Numbered from the stretch's first letter, positions 1-9,293 are shown. The stretch: DNA of 64,000 bases from Streptococcus infantarius subsp. infantarius ATCC BAA-102 (GCF_000154985.1 NZ_DS572691.1:1-64000); one strand, 5' to 3'. Notes: generated from the sequence alone by a model not told the origin. Translations and numbers: made by a program.

Positions 1-60
1 GAGCAGAGCAGAGCAGAGCAGAGCAGAGCAGAGCAGAGCAGAGCAGAGCAGAGCAGAGCA
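1..60 (+). repeat. GAGCA/GCAGA pentanucleotide tandem repeat, at least 12 units, cut by the window edge
   Basis: Twelve perfect GAGCA units run from the first base and probably continue upstream. The unit is 5 bp, so gain or loss of one unit changes the reading frame of any ORF crossing it. In one frame it codes for repeated Glu-Gln-Ser-Arg-Ala. It ends directly at a terminator-like hairpin ahead of a pilus operon. The same repeat and arrangement is known from S. gallolyticus pilus loci, where it causes phase variation by slipped-strand mispairing. Confidence 0.93.
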
Positions 61-186
61 GAGCCTAAAAAGGCTTTTTTTGGCGTACAGTTATTTATTT
101 TAAAAGTCACTTTTTCGTGTATCTATATAATAGTTATACGAAAAAGTGACTTTTTGTGTCTCTTAAATAGCAATGATTTTATATAA
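1..186 (+). CDS. Leader peptide of the pilus operon (3' part only; start lies upstream of the window)
   Basis: The frame beginning at base 1 is open through all 12 repeats, through both downstream hairpins, and stops at TAA 184-186. The other two frames stop early: one at TAA 66-68, in the loop of the first hairpin, and one at TAA 101-103, between the hairpins. The number of upstream repeats therefore decides where a translating ribosome ends. This fits a regulatory leader, not a functional protein. Start codon and active frame cannot be seen, so coding status is inferred from the known S. gallolyticus system. Confidence 0.5.
   Translation, partial: EQSRAEQSRAEQSRAEQSRAEPKKAFFGVQLFILKVTFSCIYIIVIRKSDFLCLLNSNDFI
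62..81 (+). terminator. Intrinsic terminator acting as pilus attenuator
   Basis: AGCC (62-65), a TAAAAA loop and GGCT (72-75) run directly into seven T residues. It sits at the end of the pentamer repeat, so a ribosome reading the leader in the long frame would cover and melt it. Confidence 0.8.
102..155 (+). terminator. Second, longer hairpin with T tract (terminator or anti-terminator)
   Basis: About 16 bp at 102-118 are the perfect reverse complement of 138-154, with T residues following. The loop contains TATAAT (126-131). A stem this long would terminate strongly by itself; it could be a second attenuation step or shield an internal promoter. Which of these applies is not visible. Confidence 0.6.
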
Positions 187-202
187 AAAGGTAAAAAACT
201 CT

Positions 203-460
203 ATGAATGAACGTACACTGAAACAATTAAAAAAGATAGAACTCTATGAGATTTTGTTGGCACAAAGTAAAGAAATTGACAGATTAAAACAAGAGTTAAT
301 AGAAACTCAACAAAAGTTAGAAAATAAGCAGATTATCATCCAAGAAGCAGGATCATTGGCAGACGCCGCTCTCAAATTAACTAAAATTTTTGAGGAGGCG
401 CAGAAAGCTGCTGATATTTATCTTAAAAATATTACGGAGAATGATGATGAAGAAAAATAA
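203..460 (+). CDS. Small hydrophilic coiled-coil protein in the pilus operon
   Basis: 85 residues from ATG 203, chosen over ATG 173 because an AAGG stretch precedes it. The product has no signal peptide and reads as a heptad-like helix rich in Lys, Glu and Gln (residues 5-55), then an Ala-rich helix and an acidic tail. It overlaps the start of the signal peptidase gene, so the two are probably translationally coupled. I do not recognise the family. An accessory or regulatory role in pilus expression is only a guess from position. Confidence 0.6.
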   Translation: MNERTLKQLKKIELYEILLAQSKEIDRLKQELIETQQKLENKQIIIQEAGSLADAALKLTKIFEEAQKAADIYLKNITENDDEEK

Positions 461-1040
461 ATCCACTAAACCACATCCTCTCCCTGAGACGACTGTTATT
501 GAACAAGCTTATAAATCAGCACAATACCGTAAAAACTTTTTGGAAATGTTTAGAAGCACTACTTTTATGTTAATTGTGGTTGCTGCCTTTGCTGTACTGG
601 TTGCAATACTATTTTTACCAATTTTACGTATTTACGGCAAGTCTATGAAGGGAACCTTGAATAGCGGAGATATAGTTGTCTCTGTCAAGAGTGGTAATTT
701 TGAGACTGGTGATGTTGTTGCCTTTTATTATAATAATAATATTTTGGTGAAGCGCGTAATTGCAGAGTCTGGTGATTGGGTTGATATGGATGAAAAAGGA
801 AATGTTTATGTTAATGGAAAAAAACTAAATGAGCCCTACTTGAGTAAGAAAGCCTATGGTAAAACCAATATTACCTTTCCTTATCAAGTACCAGAAGATC
901 GTATTTTTGTTATGGGGGATAACCGTGAAGTGTCGATTGATTCACGAAATACTTCTATCGGAGCAGTTTCAGATGAGCAAATTGTTGGACGTTTAGTTTT
1001 TAAAGTTTGGCCTCTTTCAGAAATGGGAATCATTGAATAG
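447..1040 (+). CDS. Type I signal peptidase of the pilus operon
   Basis: Membrane-bound serine protease that removes signal peptides from secreted precursors. One N-terminal transmembrane helix (about residues 30-55) is followed by the catalytic Ser motif (GKSMKGTL), the general-base Lys in LVKRVIAESGD and the conserved box FVMGDNREVSIDSR. Serine and lysine are both present, so unlike the inactive SipA chaperones of some S. pyogenes pilus islands it should be catalytic. Three in-frame ATGs (441, 444, 447) overlap the upstream gene; 447 is best spaced from GGAG at 436-439. Being just before the adhesin and pilin suggests that it processes pilin precursors. Confidence 0.85.
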   Translation: MKKNKSTKPHPLPETTVIEQAYKSAQYRKNFLEMFRSTTFMLIVVAAFAVLVAILFLPILRIYGKSMKGTLNSGDIVVSVKSGNFETGDVVAFYYNNNILVKRVIAESGDWVDMDEKGNVYVNGKKLNEPYLSKKAYGKTNITFPYQVPEDRIFVMGDNREVSIDSRNTSIGAVSDEQIVGRLVFKVWPLSEMGIIE

Positions 1041-1080
1041 TGGCTTTATTAGTTAATATGAGAAAGGAGGATGAAAATTT

Positions 1081-4000
1081 ATGAAGAAATTTTTTAGGAG
1101 AGAATATTTAGCTCAGTTCAAGGCTAAGTATAAGAAAGTAATTGGTGCTATTGCTGTAATTGTCTTCTTTGTGACGACCTATGCTTTGATATTGCCAACA
1201 TTGACTTTAGATAGTAATGCTGCCAATCAAACGCCTGGTATTAATACGGAACAGTCTGGCAGTGTAGATGACAATACAACAAGCACTTCCTTGAGCACAG
1301 AAAATTCAGATTCGCAGGCTGTTTCTGAAACGAATGTGTCTAGCCGAGATGAACAGCTAGTTACTACAGATACGACTTTGATTGCAGATGATAAAAATTA
1401 TCAAGTAACAGCTGATATAACAGCTGAGGCTAAATTACCAGAAAGTGTGGCACTTGAGGTTAACCAAGTTAAGCCAGAGGAAGATACTTACCAGAGTAAA
1501 CTACAAAAAATACAAGACACTTTGTCTTTAAATACTGTGGCAAATATTAGGCTTTATGATATTGCTTTCATGCAAGGTGATGCTGAAGTGGAGCCGTCTG
1601 CTTCTGTGAAGGTGACCATTACTCAAAAGGATAATTTTGAGGCTAATAAAGATAATCTAAAAGTTGTTCATATCAAAACGGATGGTTCAACAGAAGTATT
1701 GGATGCTGAAGTGGCAGGTGATGGTAATCAGGTAACAACAGTTACATTTAATAGTGATAGTTTTTCTGATTTTGCTTTAGTTGATACTAGTACATCTGAT
1801 GATTCAATATTAAATAGTTCATCAACAGGAACGGATGTTGACGCTTCCGTGGAGAGCACAACAGAAACAGAGACGACGTCACAGAGTTACACCGTGACCT
1901 TCTACAATGACGATAGCGAAATCACTTCAACGCAAATTGAGGCTGGGACAGCATTAACAATTCTGCCAGAAACTCCTTTCAAATCAGGGTATCGTTTTGA
2001 TCATTGGGAAAATGCAGAGACGCATGAAACTGTCACAGCAGATACGATTGTGACGAGTGATTTGACGGTTAAAGCAGTTTTTACGGAGATTTCAATTTAT
2101 ACGGTTACCGTAAATTACTATTATCACAATAATAGTGCCAATCAGGACGTCACCTTTGATAAGGAAATCTTCCAATTGGAAGAACGGGATACTCCCTATC
2201 AAATTACTCCACCTACCTCAACTGAAGTTAAAAGAGAAGAAGATAGTACTTTAACCGCTGATGCAATTTATTACTCACAAGAAGCAGTTATTGAACTCAA
2301 GTCAGGTGATTTGGCAATTAAGGATGAGTTAGATGGAAATATTGATGGTAAGGTGACCATCAATTTACAGTACGTGCCTTATACCGCCGAGTATACAGTA
2401 CATTATATGTTGAAAAATTTAACAGATGATGACTATACTGAGATTCAGAGTGTTACCAATCACGGTGTTCTAGGTTCTACAGTAAGACCTCAAGTTTTGT
2501 CTTATGATTATGCTACTTTTGAAAAAACAGAAGCGACAAAATTGACACAATCACAGGGACAAAATCTCTATGTTTATTACACACGCAACAGCTACACGCT
2601 TTCCTATAATACCAACGGTGGCTCTTATATCCCTTATCTGACAGGTCTATACGAAAGTAAAGTTAGTCTGACCGATAATGTGCCGACAAAAACGGGCTAC
2701 ACCTTTGTTGGTTGGCATGAAAAGGAAGATTTATCAGACACTGCTAAAACCAGTGGAACGATTACGCTGGATAGTGATAAGACACTCTATGCAGAATGGA
2801 AAGCTAATACTGTTAATTACACCATAAAATACTATAAAGAAGTTTATAATAATGCTACGAGAAAAACGAGTTATGTTTATGATAGTGCTGTATCAGCTAG
2901 TGGAAAGGTTGGTACTACCGTTCAAGCTGATCAAGCTCCTGCCTTGACAACAGTTCCAACAGGATACAAACGTGAAAGCGCCTATGGTATGAATGCTAAC
3001 TCTAATGTTACGATTGCAGCTGACGGTACATCGGTGCTGAAAGTGTATTATAGTTTGATAAGATATACGCTAGTGTTTAATTTGGATAATAGCTCTACTG
3101 CCACTGGCTATACAGACTATCGGGGGTCAAATATTACACGAAGTATGACAACAGGTCGTATTTCAATAAAAGGTGTTATTTATTCCGGCTCTACCTACAG
3201 TATAAAAGATGTTGTACTTGGTCAAGATATATCAGGCCTCTGGCCTTCGGATACATCATCTACATCTCCTGAAGTTTATGATAGCCTATCTCAACATAGT
3301 TTTATATACCAAGGGCGTTCATATTATTATTCATTGTATTTTGATTACTGGTCGAGTGGCAATGGCAATAATAAGACAAAGCGCTATGAGTTGACAGAAG
3401 ATTTAGTTGAAAATGCTAACGACAACCATGTTGTTACCTATCGAGCTTATTGGACACCAACAGGAACGATTGCTAGTGTAGAATATTGGCTTCAACAGGC
3501 AGATGGCTCTTATACGAAATCAGACACATACAGTCAATCTTTTATTCGAACAAATAAATTAGTTGCTAAAGAATTATTTGGTTACACGTACTTGGGATTA
3601 AATCAAGTACCTAGTGGTAACTATCAACCTTCTCAAACAACTACCAATCCGTATGTTTACCGTTTCTACTATAACCGTAATAGCTACAATATAGATTATT
3701 ACTATGGTAGTAAACGATTGGAAACTAAAAATGTCCTTTATGAGGCTGACATTAACTTTCCAACCTATAACTATACGCCTGAACGTCCGTCAGGTATTGA
3801 TGCTGATTACACTTGGGGAGGTTGGTATACGGATGCTGGTTTGACGGTGCCTTATACCTTTGATACTATGCCTTCCCATAACCTAGCCCTTTATGCCAAG
3901 TGGGTTTCGCCAACTTTTAATGTGACTTTTGATTTGAATGGTGGCGATGGAGTAGCGCCTACGACACAAAAAGTTAAAAAATACAAAACAGCAACTTCGG

Positions 4001-6138
4001 TAGCAGATCCAAGTCGTCAATATTATAATTTTGATGGCTGGTACACAGCAAAAGAAGGTGGTGAACGCTACGATTGGTCACAGCCGGTAACCTCAGATAC
4101 CACACTTTACGCTCATTGGTCCTTGAAACCATTGACCTACACAGTGCGTTATCTTGACGCGGACAATAATAACAATCAACTAGCAGCGGATAAAACAGTT
4201 ACCAGTCCTGCGCTAAATTACCAACAAGTGGTTAGTGAGAGTGCTTTAGCTATTACGGGTTACCACCCAGATGCTAATAGCAAGAGCGTTGTGCTTGATT
4301 ATGATGCCGACAACAATATCATCACTTTCTACTACACCAAGAAGTCTGCTCAAGTGTCTTATCGTGTCGACTATGTTTTGAAGGACAATCCGACAGTGAA
4401 AGTCGCTGAGAGCAAGTCGGTGACAGTGGACGGTAGCACGATTTCAGTTAAAGAAAGTGCGGTCACAGTTGATAAAGGTTATCTGGCTAAGCAACTCGAC
4501 ACGACGCCTGAACAACTGGATGATTACTATGCTCTGACAGATGTTGAAAGCCTAACCTTGACCTCAAGTTCAGATAACAACGTTATCACTTTCTACTACG
4601 TACCTTACGACAAGGCTCATATCACGGTTAACTATCTAGATATGGATGGCAATCCGATTGTGGGGCAAGAACCTTTGAACACGACACGCAAGAAACCAAG
4701 TCAATATACTGTCACTCACAAGACTATTAGTGGCTACACTTATGCTCAGTCTAAAGATAGCAATGGTGATAAGAACAAAGTTAATTATAAGATTGACAAG
4801 GGCGATAACATCACCATTAATCTCTATTATCAAAAAGATCTTTACATCGAAGCTGTCAGCAAGGAAAAAAATTATGACGGCATCGCTTTGGAAAATAGTG
4901 GCTTGACTGACCTCAAAGATAGCTACAAAGAACTACTGGAAACAGATGATAGTTTGACAGGGATTTCCTTCACAGGTAGTCAGATAAACGCGGGATCTAG
5001 TGCGGTGACACCAAGCATCGCCTTGGTTAGCAGTTCAACTGGCAAGGCGCGGAATTATTACTATAATATCATCTATGTCGCGGGTACTTTAACGGTTAAT
5101 AAACAGTCTGTCACCGTTATCGTCAATGGTCAAGATAAGGAAAAGACCTACGACGGTGTAGCAAAAAGTATCAGTTATGACGACTTGGTCATTAACGATA
5201 GTAGTGGTCTTTACAAAGAAAGCGACATCAGATTTACAGGTGACAAGACCTTGTCGGCAACGGATGCTGGCACCTATAATCTGACTCTACAAGGTAAATT
5301 TACCAATAGCAATGCTAACTTTGAGGTAACTTTCCAAGTAAGTGACGGTCGCCTGCTGATTAAGCCACGTCCTGTTATCTTGACCTCGGCGACTGCTGAA
5401 AAAGGTTATGATGGCATGGCTTTAACAGCCCAAACAGTAACTGCTAGTGAGCCAACAGCTGACACAGGTTTTGTGACGGGTGAGGGTCTGCTCTATGATG
5501 TAACAGGTAGTCAAACAGCTACTGGCTCGTCTGACAATACTTTCACTTATACAGCTATGAATGCTGCTACCAAACTGTCTAACTATGACATTGCCACAGT
5601 CTATGGTCGCTTGACTGTGACACCAACGGTCAATATTCAAAAGACCAAGACGGATTGGACAGCCTTGACAGGTGGTAAGTTTGAGATTAGCAAGTGGAAC
5701 GGCAATACTTGGACATCTATTGATGGCGTATCGGATTTGACTATCACTTCAACTGATGGTGTGACTATTCCTGTTGGTCTAAATACTGGTCGTTACCGTA
5801 TCACAGAGACAGCGGCGCCCGATGGCTATGTTATCCTTGATAACTCAGTTTATTTTGCTGTAACAGAAAGCCAAGCAGAGAATGGTCAGTCTAGCTTTGC
5901 CATTTCCCTAACAGATGAAAATGGGAATACTATTTCTAGCTTAGAGAATGTGAAAGTCTTGGAGGGAAATAGTAGTTATAGTACACGTATTCAAATTGCT
6001 AATGAGACTGGAAAGGCACTACCTCATACGGGTGGTAGCGGTCGTATGTTTTACGTGTTAGTCGGACTAGCTCTGATGTTGGTTACTCTGGCTTATCGTC
6101 AATATCAGAAACATCGTGAAAGGAGTGATTTGCCTTAA
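1081..6138 (+). CDS. Large LPXTG pilus-associated adhesin with InlB-B, MucBP-like, MBG and SpaA-type repeats
   Basis: 1685 residues, likely the minor or tip pilin that binds the host. The N-terminus has the TTYALILPTLTL signal typical of streptococcal pilus adhesins. After a Ser/Thr-rich linker come several InlB-type B repeats ending in YAEWK, YAKWV or YAHWS (about 270-335, 500-575, 860-1020). Next are MucBP-like modules with FYY and NYLDMDG motifs (about 1020-1260), three MBG-like units each opening with a YDG motif (KNYDG, KTYDG, KGYDG; about 1260-1515) and a SpaA/Cna-B domain ending TETAAPDGYVIL. The C-terminus is LPHTG, a hydrophobic helix and a charged tail. A strong AAAGGAGG site precedes the ATG. 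The mucin-binding-like modules recall the S. gallolyticus Pil3 adhesin more than the collagen-binding Pil1 adhesin; this is inference. Confidence 0.92.
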   Translation: MKKFFRREYLAQFKAKYKKVIGAIAVIVFFVTTYALILPTLTLDSNAANQTPGINTEQSGSVDDNTTSTSLSTENSDSQAVSETNVSSRDEQLVTTDTTLIADDKNYQVTADITAEAKLPESVALEVNQVKPEEDTYQSKLQKIQDTLSLNTVANIRLYDIAFMQGDAEVEPSASVKVTITQKDNFEANKDNLKVVHIKTDGSTEVLDAEVAGDGNQVTTVTFNSDSFSDFALVDTSTSDDSILNSSSTGTDVDASVESTTETETTSQSYTVTFYNDDSEITSTQIEAGTALTILPETPFKSGYRFDHWENAETHETVTADTIVTSDLTVKAVFTEISIYTVTVNYYYHNNSANQDVTFDKEIFQLEERDTPYQITPPTSTEVKREEDSTLTADAIYYSQEAVIELKSGDLAIKDELDGNIDGKVTINLQYVPYTAEYTVHYMLKNLTDDDYTEIQSVTNHGVLGSTVRPQVLSYDYATFEKTEATKLTQSQGQNLYVYYTRNSYTLSYNTNGGSYIPYLTGLYESKVSLTDNVPTKTGYTFVGWHEKEDLSDTAKTSGTITLDSDKTLYAEWKANTVNYTIKYYKEVYNNATRKTSYVYDSAVSASGKVGTTVQADQAPALTTVPTGYKRESAYGMNANSNVTIAADGTSVLKVYYSLIRYTLVFNLDNSSTATGYTDYRGSNITRSMTTGRISIKGVIYSGSTYSIKDVVLGQDISGLWPSDTSSTSPEVYDSLSQHSFIYQGRSYYYSLYFDYWSSGNGNNKTKRYELTEDLVENANDNHVVTYRAYWTPTGTIASVEYWLQQADGSYTKSDTYSQSFIRTNKLVAKELFGYTYLGLNQVPSGNYQPSQTTTNPYVYRFYYNRNSYNIDYYYGSKRLETKNVLYEADINFPTYNYTPERPSGIDADYTWGGWYTDAGLTVPYTFDTMPSHNLALYAKWVSPTFNVTFDLNGGDGVAPTTQKVKKYKTATSVADPSRQYYNFDGWYTAKEGGERYDWSQPVTSDTTLYAHWSLKPLTYTVRYLDADNNNNQLAADKTVTSPALNYQQVVSESALAITGYHPDANSKSVVLDYDADNNIITFYYTKKSAQVSYRVDYVLKDNPTVKVAESKSVTVDGSTISVKESAVTVDKGYLAKQLDTTPEQLDDYYALTDVESLTLTSSSDNNVITFYYVPYDKAHITVNYLDMDGNPIVGQEPLNTTRKKPSQYTVTHKTISGYTYAQSKDSNGDKNKVNYKIDKGDNITINLYYQKDLYIEAVSKEKNYDGIALENSGLTDLKDSYKELLETDDSLTGISFTGSQINAGSSAVTPSIALVSSSTGKARNYYYNIIYVAGTLTVNKQSVTVIVNGQDKEKTYDGVAKSISYDDLVINDSSGLYKESDIRFTGDKTLSATDAGTYNLTLQGKFTNSNANFEVTFQVSDGRLLIKPRPVILTSATAEKGYDGMALTAQTVTASEPTADTGFVTGEGLLYDVTGSQTATGSSDNTFTYTAMNAATKLSNYDIATVYGRLTVTPTVNIQKTKTDWTALTGGKFEISKWNGNTWTSIDGVSDLTITSTDGVTIPVGLNTGRYRITETAAPDGYVILDNSVYFAVTESQAENGQSSFAISLTDENGNTISSLENVKVLEGNSSYSTRIQIANETGKALPHTGGSGRMFYVLVGLALMLVTLAYRQYQKHRERSDLP

Positions 6139-6228
6139 GAACTCCTAAAATACGTTAAGGGCTTGATTCTAACCTAACTTTTACAGTTTTTTTCTAAAAT
6201 TATCATTATGAAAAGAAAGAGGATTCTC

Positions 6229-7665
6229 ATGAATAACCTTAAAAAGATTTTAACTCCCTTTTTGACCGTCCTCGCGTTGGTCTTTGTGTGTGGTGCAGTA
6301 AGTGCACAAACAGTTGACTCAGGTGCTGGTGGATCAGCAACAATCACTATCAATAATGCTTCTCAAGGGCAAACCTACACGGTTTATAAACTCTTTGATG
6401 CAACTGTTGATGGCAATGGTGCCATCTCTTACAAATTACCAAGTGGTAAAACTTCCCTTGAAGACGGTTCAACTTGGTTTGAAGTAGATGCCAAGGGCAA
6501 TGTCACTGCTAAAGAAAATGCAGATGTGTCATCTGATGCCTTCAAAACATGGGCAGCTAGCTTTGGTACCCAAGCAGCTACAGCAACAGCTGAAGACAAC
6601 ACTGTCACATTTACCAACCTTGCCTATGGTTACTACTATGTGCAATCATCACTCGGTGCGACGATCACAGTTGATAGCACAAATCCAGATGCGACAATCA
6701 AAGATAAAAATACCACTGCACCAAATATCCCAGATGACAATAATGGCGGTGGTAAACATATCCTTGTGAATGGTGAAACAGTTGATAGCACAACTGCCAA
6801 AGTTGGTGACACAGTAAATTATCAAATCAAATTTGAAGCAACTAACTATGTTACAACTAAAACAGATTCAAAACAAATCACGAAGTATACTATTATTGAT
6901 ACACCAACAAATTTAAGCATTGATCAATCAAGTGTGAAAGTCCTTGTTAAAGGAACAGAAGCTAAAGCTGCTAATGTTTCAACAACTTTTGATGATGCTG
7001 GTAAAATGACTATCGTCTTAACATGGGCAGATAAAAGTGGTAAAACCATTTATGACTCACCAGCTGATGTTGTCATTACTTATAACGCTACTGTTACAAA
7101 AGGTGCTGCTGACGCTGCTGCAACCAACTCAGCAACTATTGGCTATAATACAGCTGATAACCCTAATGAAGATCCTACACCAGTCGATCCTGACAAACCA
7201 ACCGATACGACTGAGGTTAAAACTTACCAGTTTACTTTAAACAAAGTTGATACGTCAAGTAATCAATTGACTGGTGCAACATTCAAACTTTATGATGCTG
7301 CAACAGATGGTAACGAAATTAAAGTCGTGAAAGTATCTGATGGAGTTTATCGTGTTGCAGAAGCAAGTGAAGAAGGTACTGAAATTGAAGCTGGTTCAGC
7401 TATTATCAAAGGTCTTAAAGGGGATGATACGAAATATTATCTTGAAGAAACTAAAGCGCCTAACGGTTACAACATTCTGACAGAACGTAAAGAAGTAACA
7501 ATCTCATCAACAGAAACAAATACTTCAAATGTTATCAATAAAGCTGGTGCAGAATTGCCTTCAACAGGGTCATTTGGTACTAAGGTATTCTATCTTGTTG
7601 GTTCAATATTACTCATTGGTGCCTTAATTTTCATGATTTCAAAACGTCGCATGAATAATATGTAA
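6229..7665 (+). CDS. Major (backbone) pilin, LPSTG-anchored
   Basis: 478 residues from ATG 6229, preferred to ATG 6208 because AAAGAGG lies 6 bp upstream. A signal peptide ends near VSAQT. The middle is a fimbrial isopeptide domain, then a linker rich in Pro, Asp and Thr. A C-terminal Cna-B fold carries the E-box-like YYLEETKAPNGYNIL (the Glu that catalyses the intramolecular Lys-Asn bond). LPSTG, a hydrophobic segment and KRRMNNM complete the sorting signal. Order adhesin, backbone, sortase is the standard two-pilin operon, and this product is expected to be polymerised by the sortase that follows. Confidence 0.93.
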   Translation: MNNLKKILTPFLTVLALVFVCGAVSAQTVDSGAGGSATITINNASQGQTYTVYKLFDATVDGNGAISYKLPSGKTSLEDGSTWFEVDAKGNVTAKENADVSSDAFKTWAASFGTQAATATAEDNTVTFTNLAYGYYYVQSSLGATITVDSTNPDATIKDKNTTAPNIPDDNNGGGKHILVNGETVDSTTAKVGDTVNYQIKFEATNYVTTKTDSKQITKYTIIDTPTNLSIDQSSVKVLVKGTEAKAANVSTTFDDAGKMTIVLTWADKSGKTIYDSPADVVITYNATVTKGAADAAATNSATIGYNTADNPNEDPTPVDPDKPTDTTEVKTYQFTLNKVDTSSNQLTGATFKLYDAATDGNEIKVVKVSDGVYRVAEASEEGTEIEAGSAIIKGLKGDDTKYYLEETKAPNGYNILTERKEVTISSTETNTSNVINKAGAELPSTGSFGTKVFYLVGSILLIGALIFMISKRRMNNM

Positions 7666-7682
7666 TTTTATCAAATAGAGTT

Positions 7683-7724
7683 ATCTTCGGAAGGTTTGGC
7701 TTAATCGCTTTTTCCGAAGATTTT
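7683..7724 (+). terminator. Hairpin between pilin and sortase genes
   Basis: ATCTTCGGAA (7683-7692) pairs with TTCCGAAGAT (7712-7721), followed by TTTTC. A second weaker inverted repeat, TCTTTAAA with TTTAAAGA, follows before the sortase. Partial termination here would give much pilin and little sortase. Confidence 0.65.
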
Positions 7725-7809
7725 CTCTTTAAATCTAGTTCTCATACTTATTGGGACTAAGTTTAAAGAGAGGAACATACAGAGCACGGAGAAGGGAGGT
7801 GGTCAGCTG

Positions 7810-8748
7810 ATGATCTGGCTAAAGCAAAAACTTTCTAAATTCGCTTTGCCATTTATTTTTATTATGGGCTTAGGGTTACTGACCTATCCGACTATCAGTG
7901 ACTACTGGAATTCTTTTCATCAGTCTGAAGCTATTATGTCATACACTAAAAGTGTGTCCAAGATGTCAACAGAAGACTATAAACGCATTTTGGCAAGTGC
8001 CAAGCAGTATAATGCAACGCATGGTATGGATTGGAATTTTTCAGATGAGGATAAGGCAGCCTATGAAAAAGAACTTAATTTTAATAATGATGGTTCTATG
8101 GGCTACATTGATATTCCCAAAATTAACGTTAAGCTGACCATTTTCCACGGCACAGATGAATCTGTTTTGCAAACGTCTATTGGGCATTTGGAGGGAACTT
8201 CCTTGCCTGTCGGTGGAAAAGGAACACATAGCGTTCTATCAGGGCATCGTGGTTTGCCATCGGCTAAGTTGTTCTCAGATTTGGATCAGTTACGTGAAGG
8301 GGATACCTTTACTATTCATGTTCTCAACGAAACTTTAACGTATGAAGTGGATCAGATTCGTGTGGTAGAACCAACAGATTTATCTAATTTAAGCATTGAT
8401 CCTGACCAAGATTACGTGACTTTAGTTACCTGTACCCCATACGGAATCAATACTCACCGCCTCTTGGTTCGTGGGCATCGTATTGCCAATTCTGATGGTG
8501 ATGCAAATGTCATATCAGATGCTGTGCAGATTAAGCCGATTTATATTGCACCATTTCTTGCGACTCCTATTTGTGTCGTTTTACTAATGTATATCTTTAT
8601 CATAACAAGTAAGCACTACCGTAAAAAACACGCCAACCGCGTTGCGAATTACTTAGCTCAAAAAGAAATTAATTATCGTCCACAAGTTGATAGAAATGTT
8701 TATAAAGGTATTATTGAGCAACTAAAAAAATTCTTTGAAGATAGTTAA
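7810..8748 (+). CDS. srtC: Class C (pilus-polymerising) sortase
   Basis: 312-residue membrane transpeptidase that cleaves LPXTG between Thr and Gly and links pilins to each other. An N-terminal transmembrane helix (about 10-28), the catalytic His in LSGHRG, the active-site Cys in TLVTCTP and the Arg in RLLVRGHR are all present. The C-terminal hydrophobic helix (about 240-265) plus basic tail is typical of class C. AAGGGAGGTGG precedes ATG 7810. Immediately after the backbone pilin, so it presumably builds this pilus. Confidence 0.95.
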   Translation: MIWLKQKLSKFALPFIFIMGLGLLTYPTISDYWNSFHQSEAIMSYTKSVSKMSTEDYKRILASAKQYNATHGMDWNFSDEDKAAYEKELNFNNDGSMGYIDIPKINVKLTIFHGTDESVLQTSIGHLEGTSLPVGGKGTHSVLSGHRGLPSAKLFSDLDQLREGDTFTIHVLNETLTYEVDQIRVVEPTDLSNLSIDPDQDYVTLVTCTPYGINTHRLLVRGHRIANSDGDANVISDAVQIKPIYIAPFLATPICVVLLMYIFIITSKHYRKKHANRVANYLAQKEINYRPQVDRNVYKGIIEQLKKFFEDS

Positions 8749-8802
8749 ATGAATTAGGAAAGCTATATAACCGCTCTTTGTCAACTGTAATAGGTGTCAA
8801 AG

Positions 8803-9191
8803 TTAAACTCTAGCGAGAACAAATGATGTTCTCGCTTTTTTGATGTTTAAAGCGAGGTAAATGCGTTTTTTAAAGTTGTCAAAGTTCCTGTAACCAAAAG
8901 TGTTTCGTTTAATATCTTTGATGAGTTTGTTAGTAGCTTCAGGTTTGACGTTAGAATAAGGGAGTAGCATTAGTGATGTATTTCTGATAACGGATAAAGG
9001 CTGTAGTATTTTTCAAGTTGCGGAACGTGTTTAAAAATCTTGTCTAAACACTCTTTAGGCGTTAACGTTTCTCTGAAAGTCCTTGAATAAAAAGCATTGG
9101 GCGATAATTTTCGACTATCCTTTTGAATGAGTTTCCAGTAATATTTTAGAACACGGTATTCAAGAGTTTTTTCACGCCCATAAATAGTCAC
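8803..9191 (-). pseudogene. Remnant of an ISL3-family transposase
   Basis: Only the C-terminal third survives, in two frames. The first (9191-8970) reads like the transposase from IYGREKTLEYRVLKYYWKL to a stop after SEIHH. The other, shifted frame carries the ISL3-like end NKLIKDIKRNTFGYRNFDNF and stops at 8803. A stretch near 8771-8796, CTCTTTGTCAACTGTAATAG, resembles ISL3 terminal repeats. No other element end was found, so it cannot move by itself. It marks past insertion between the pilus operon and the metal ATPase. Confidence 0.8.
8812..8841 (+). terminator. Intrinsic terminator downstream of srtC
   Basis: AGCGAGAAC (8812-8820) and GTTCTCGCT (8828-8836) form a perfect 9-bp stem with a seven-base loop followed by T residues. 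It overlaps the end of the transposase remnant and may have arrived with it. Confidence 0.8.
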
Positions 9192-9293
9192 TTACTGCAT
9201 TCTATGAAGTTAGATAAAAGTCACACTATGATAATAAGATATATTGACTTAGCTCAGTAAAATATTTGTTGCACTTAATAATTTGATTTTTAT

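Noticed and set aside
1-60. CRISPR-like array at the left edge
   Set aside because: The unit is 5 bp with no spacers, so it is a simple-sequence repeat. No CRISPR array or cas gene was seen in the window.
8803-9191. A functional ISL3 insertion sequence
   Set aside because: Only about a third of the transposase remains, in two frames, and only one possible terminal repeat was found.
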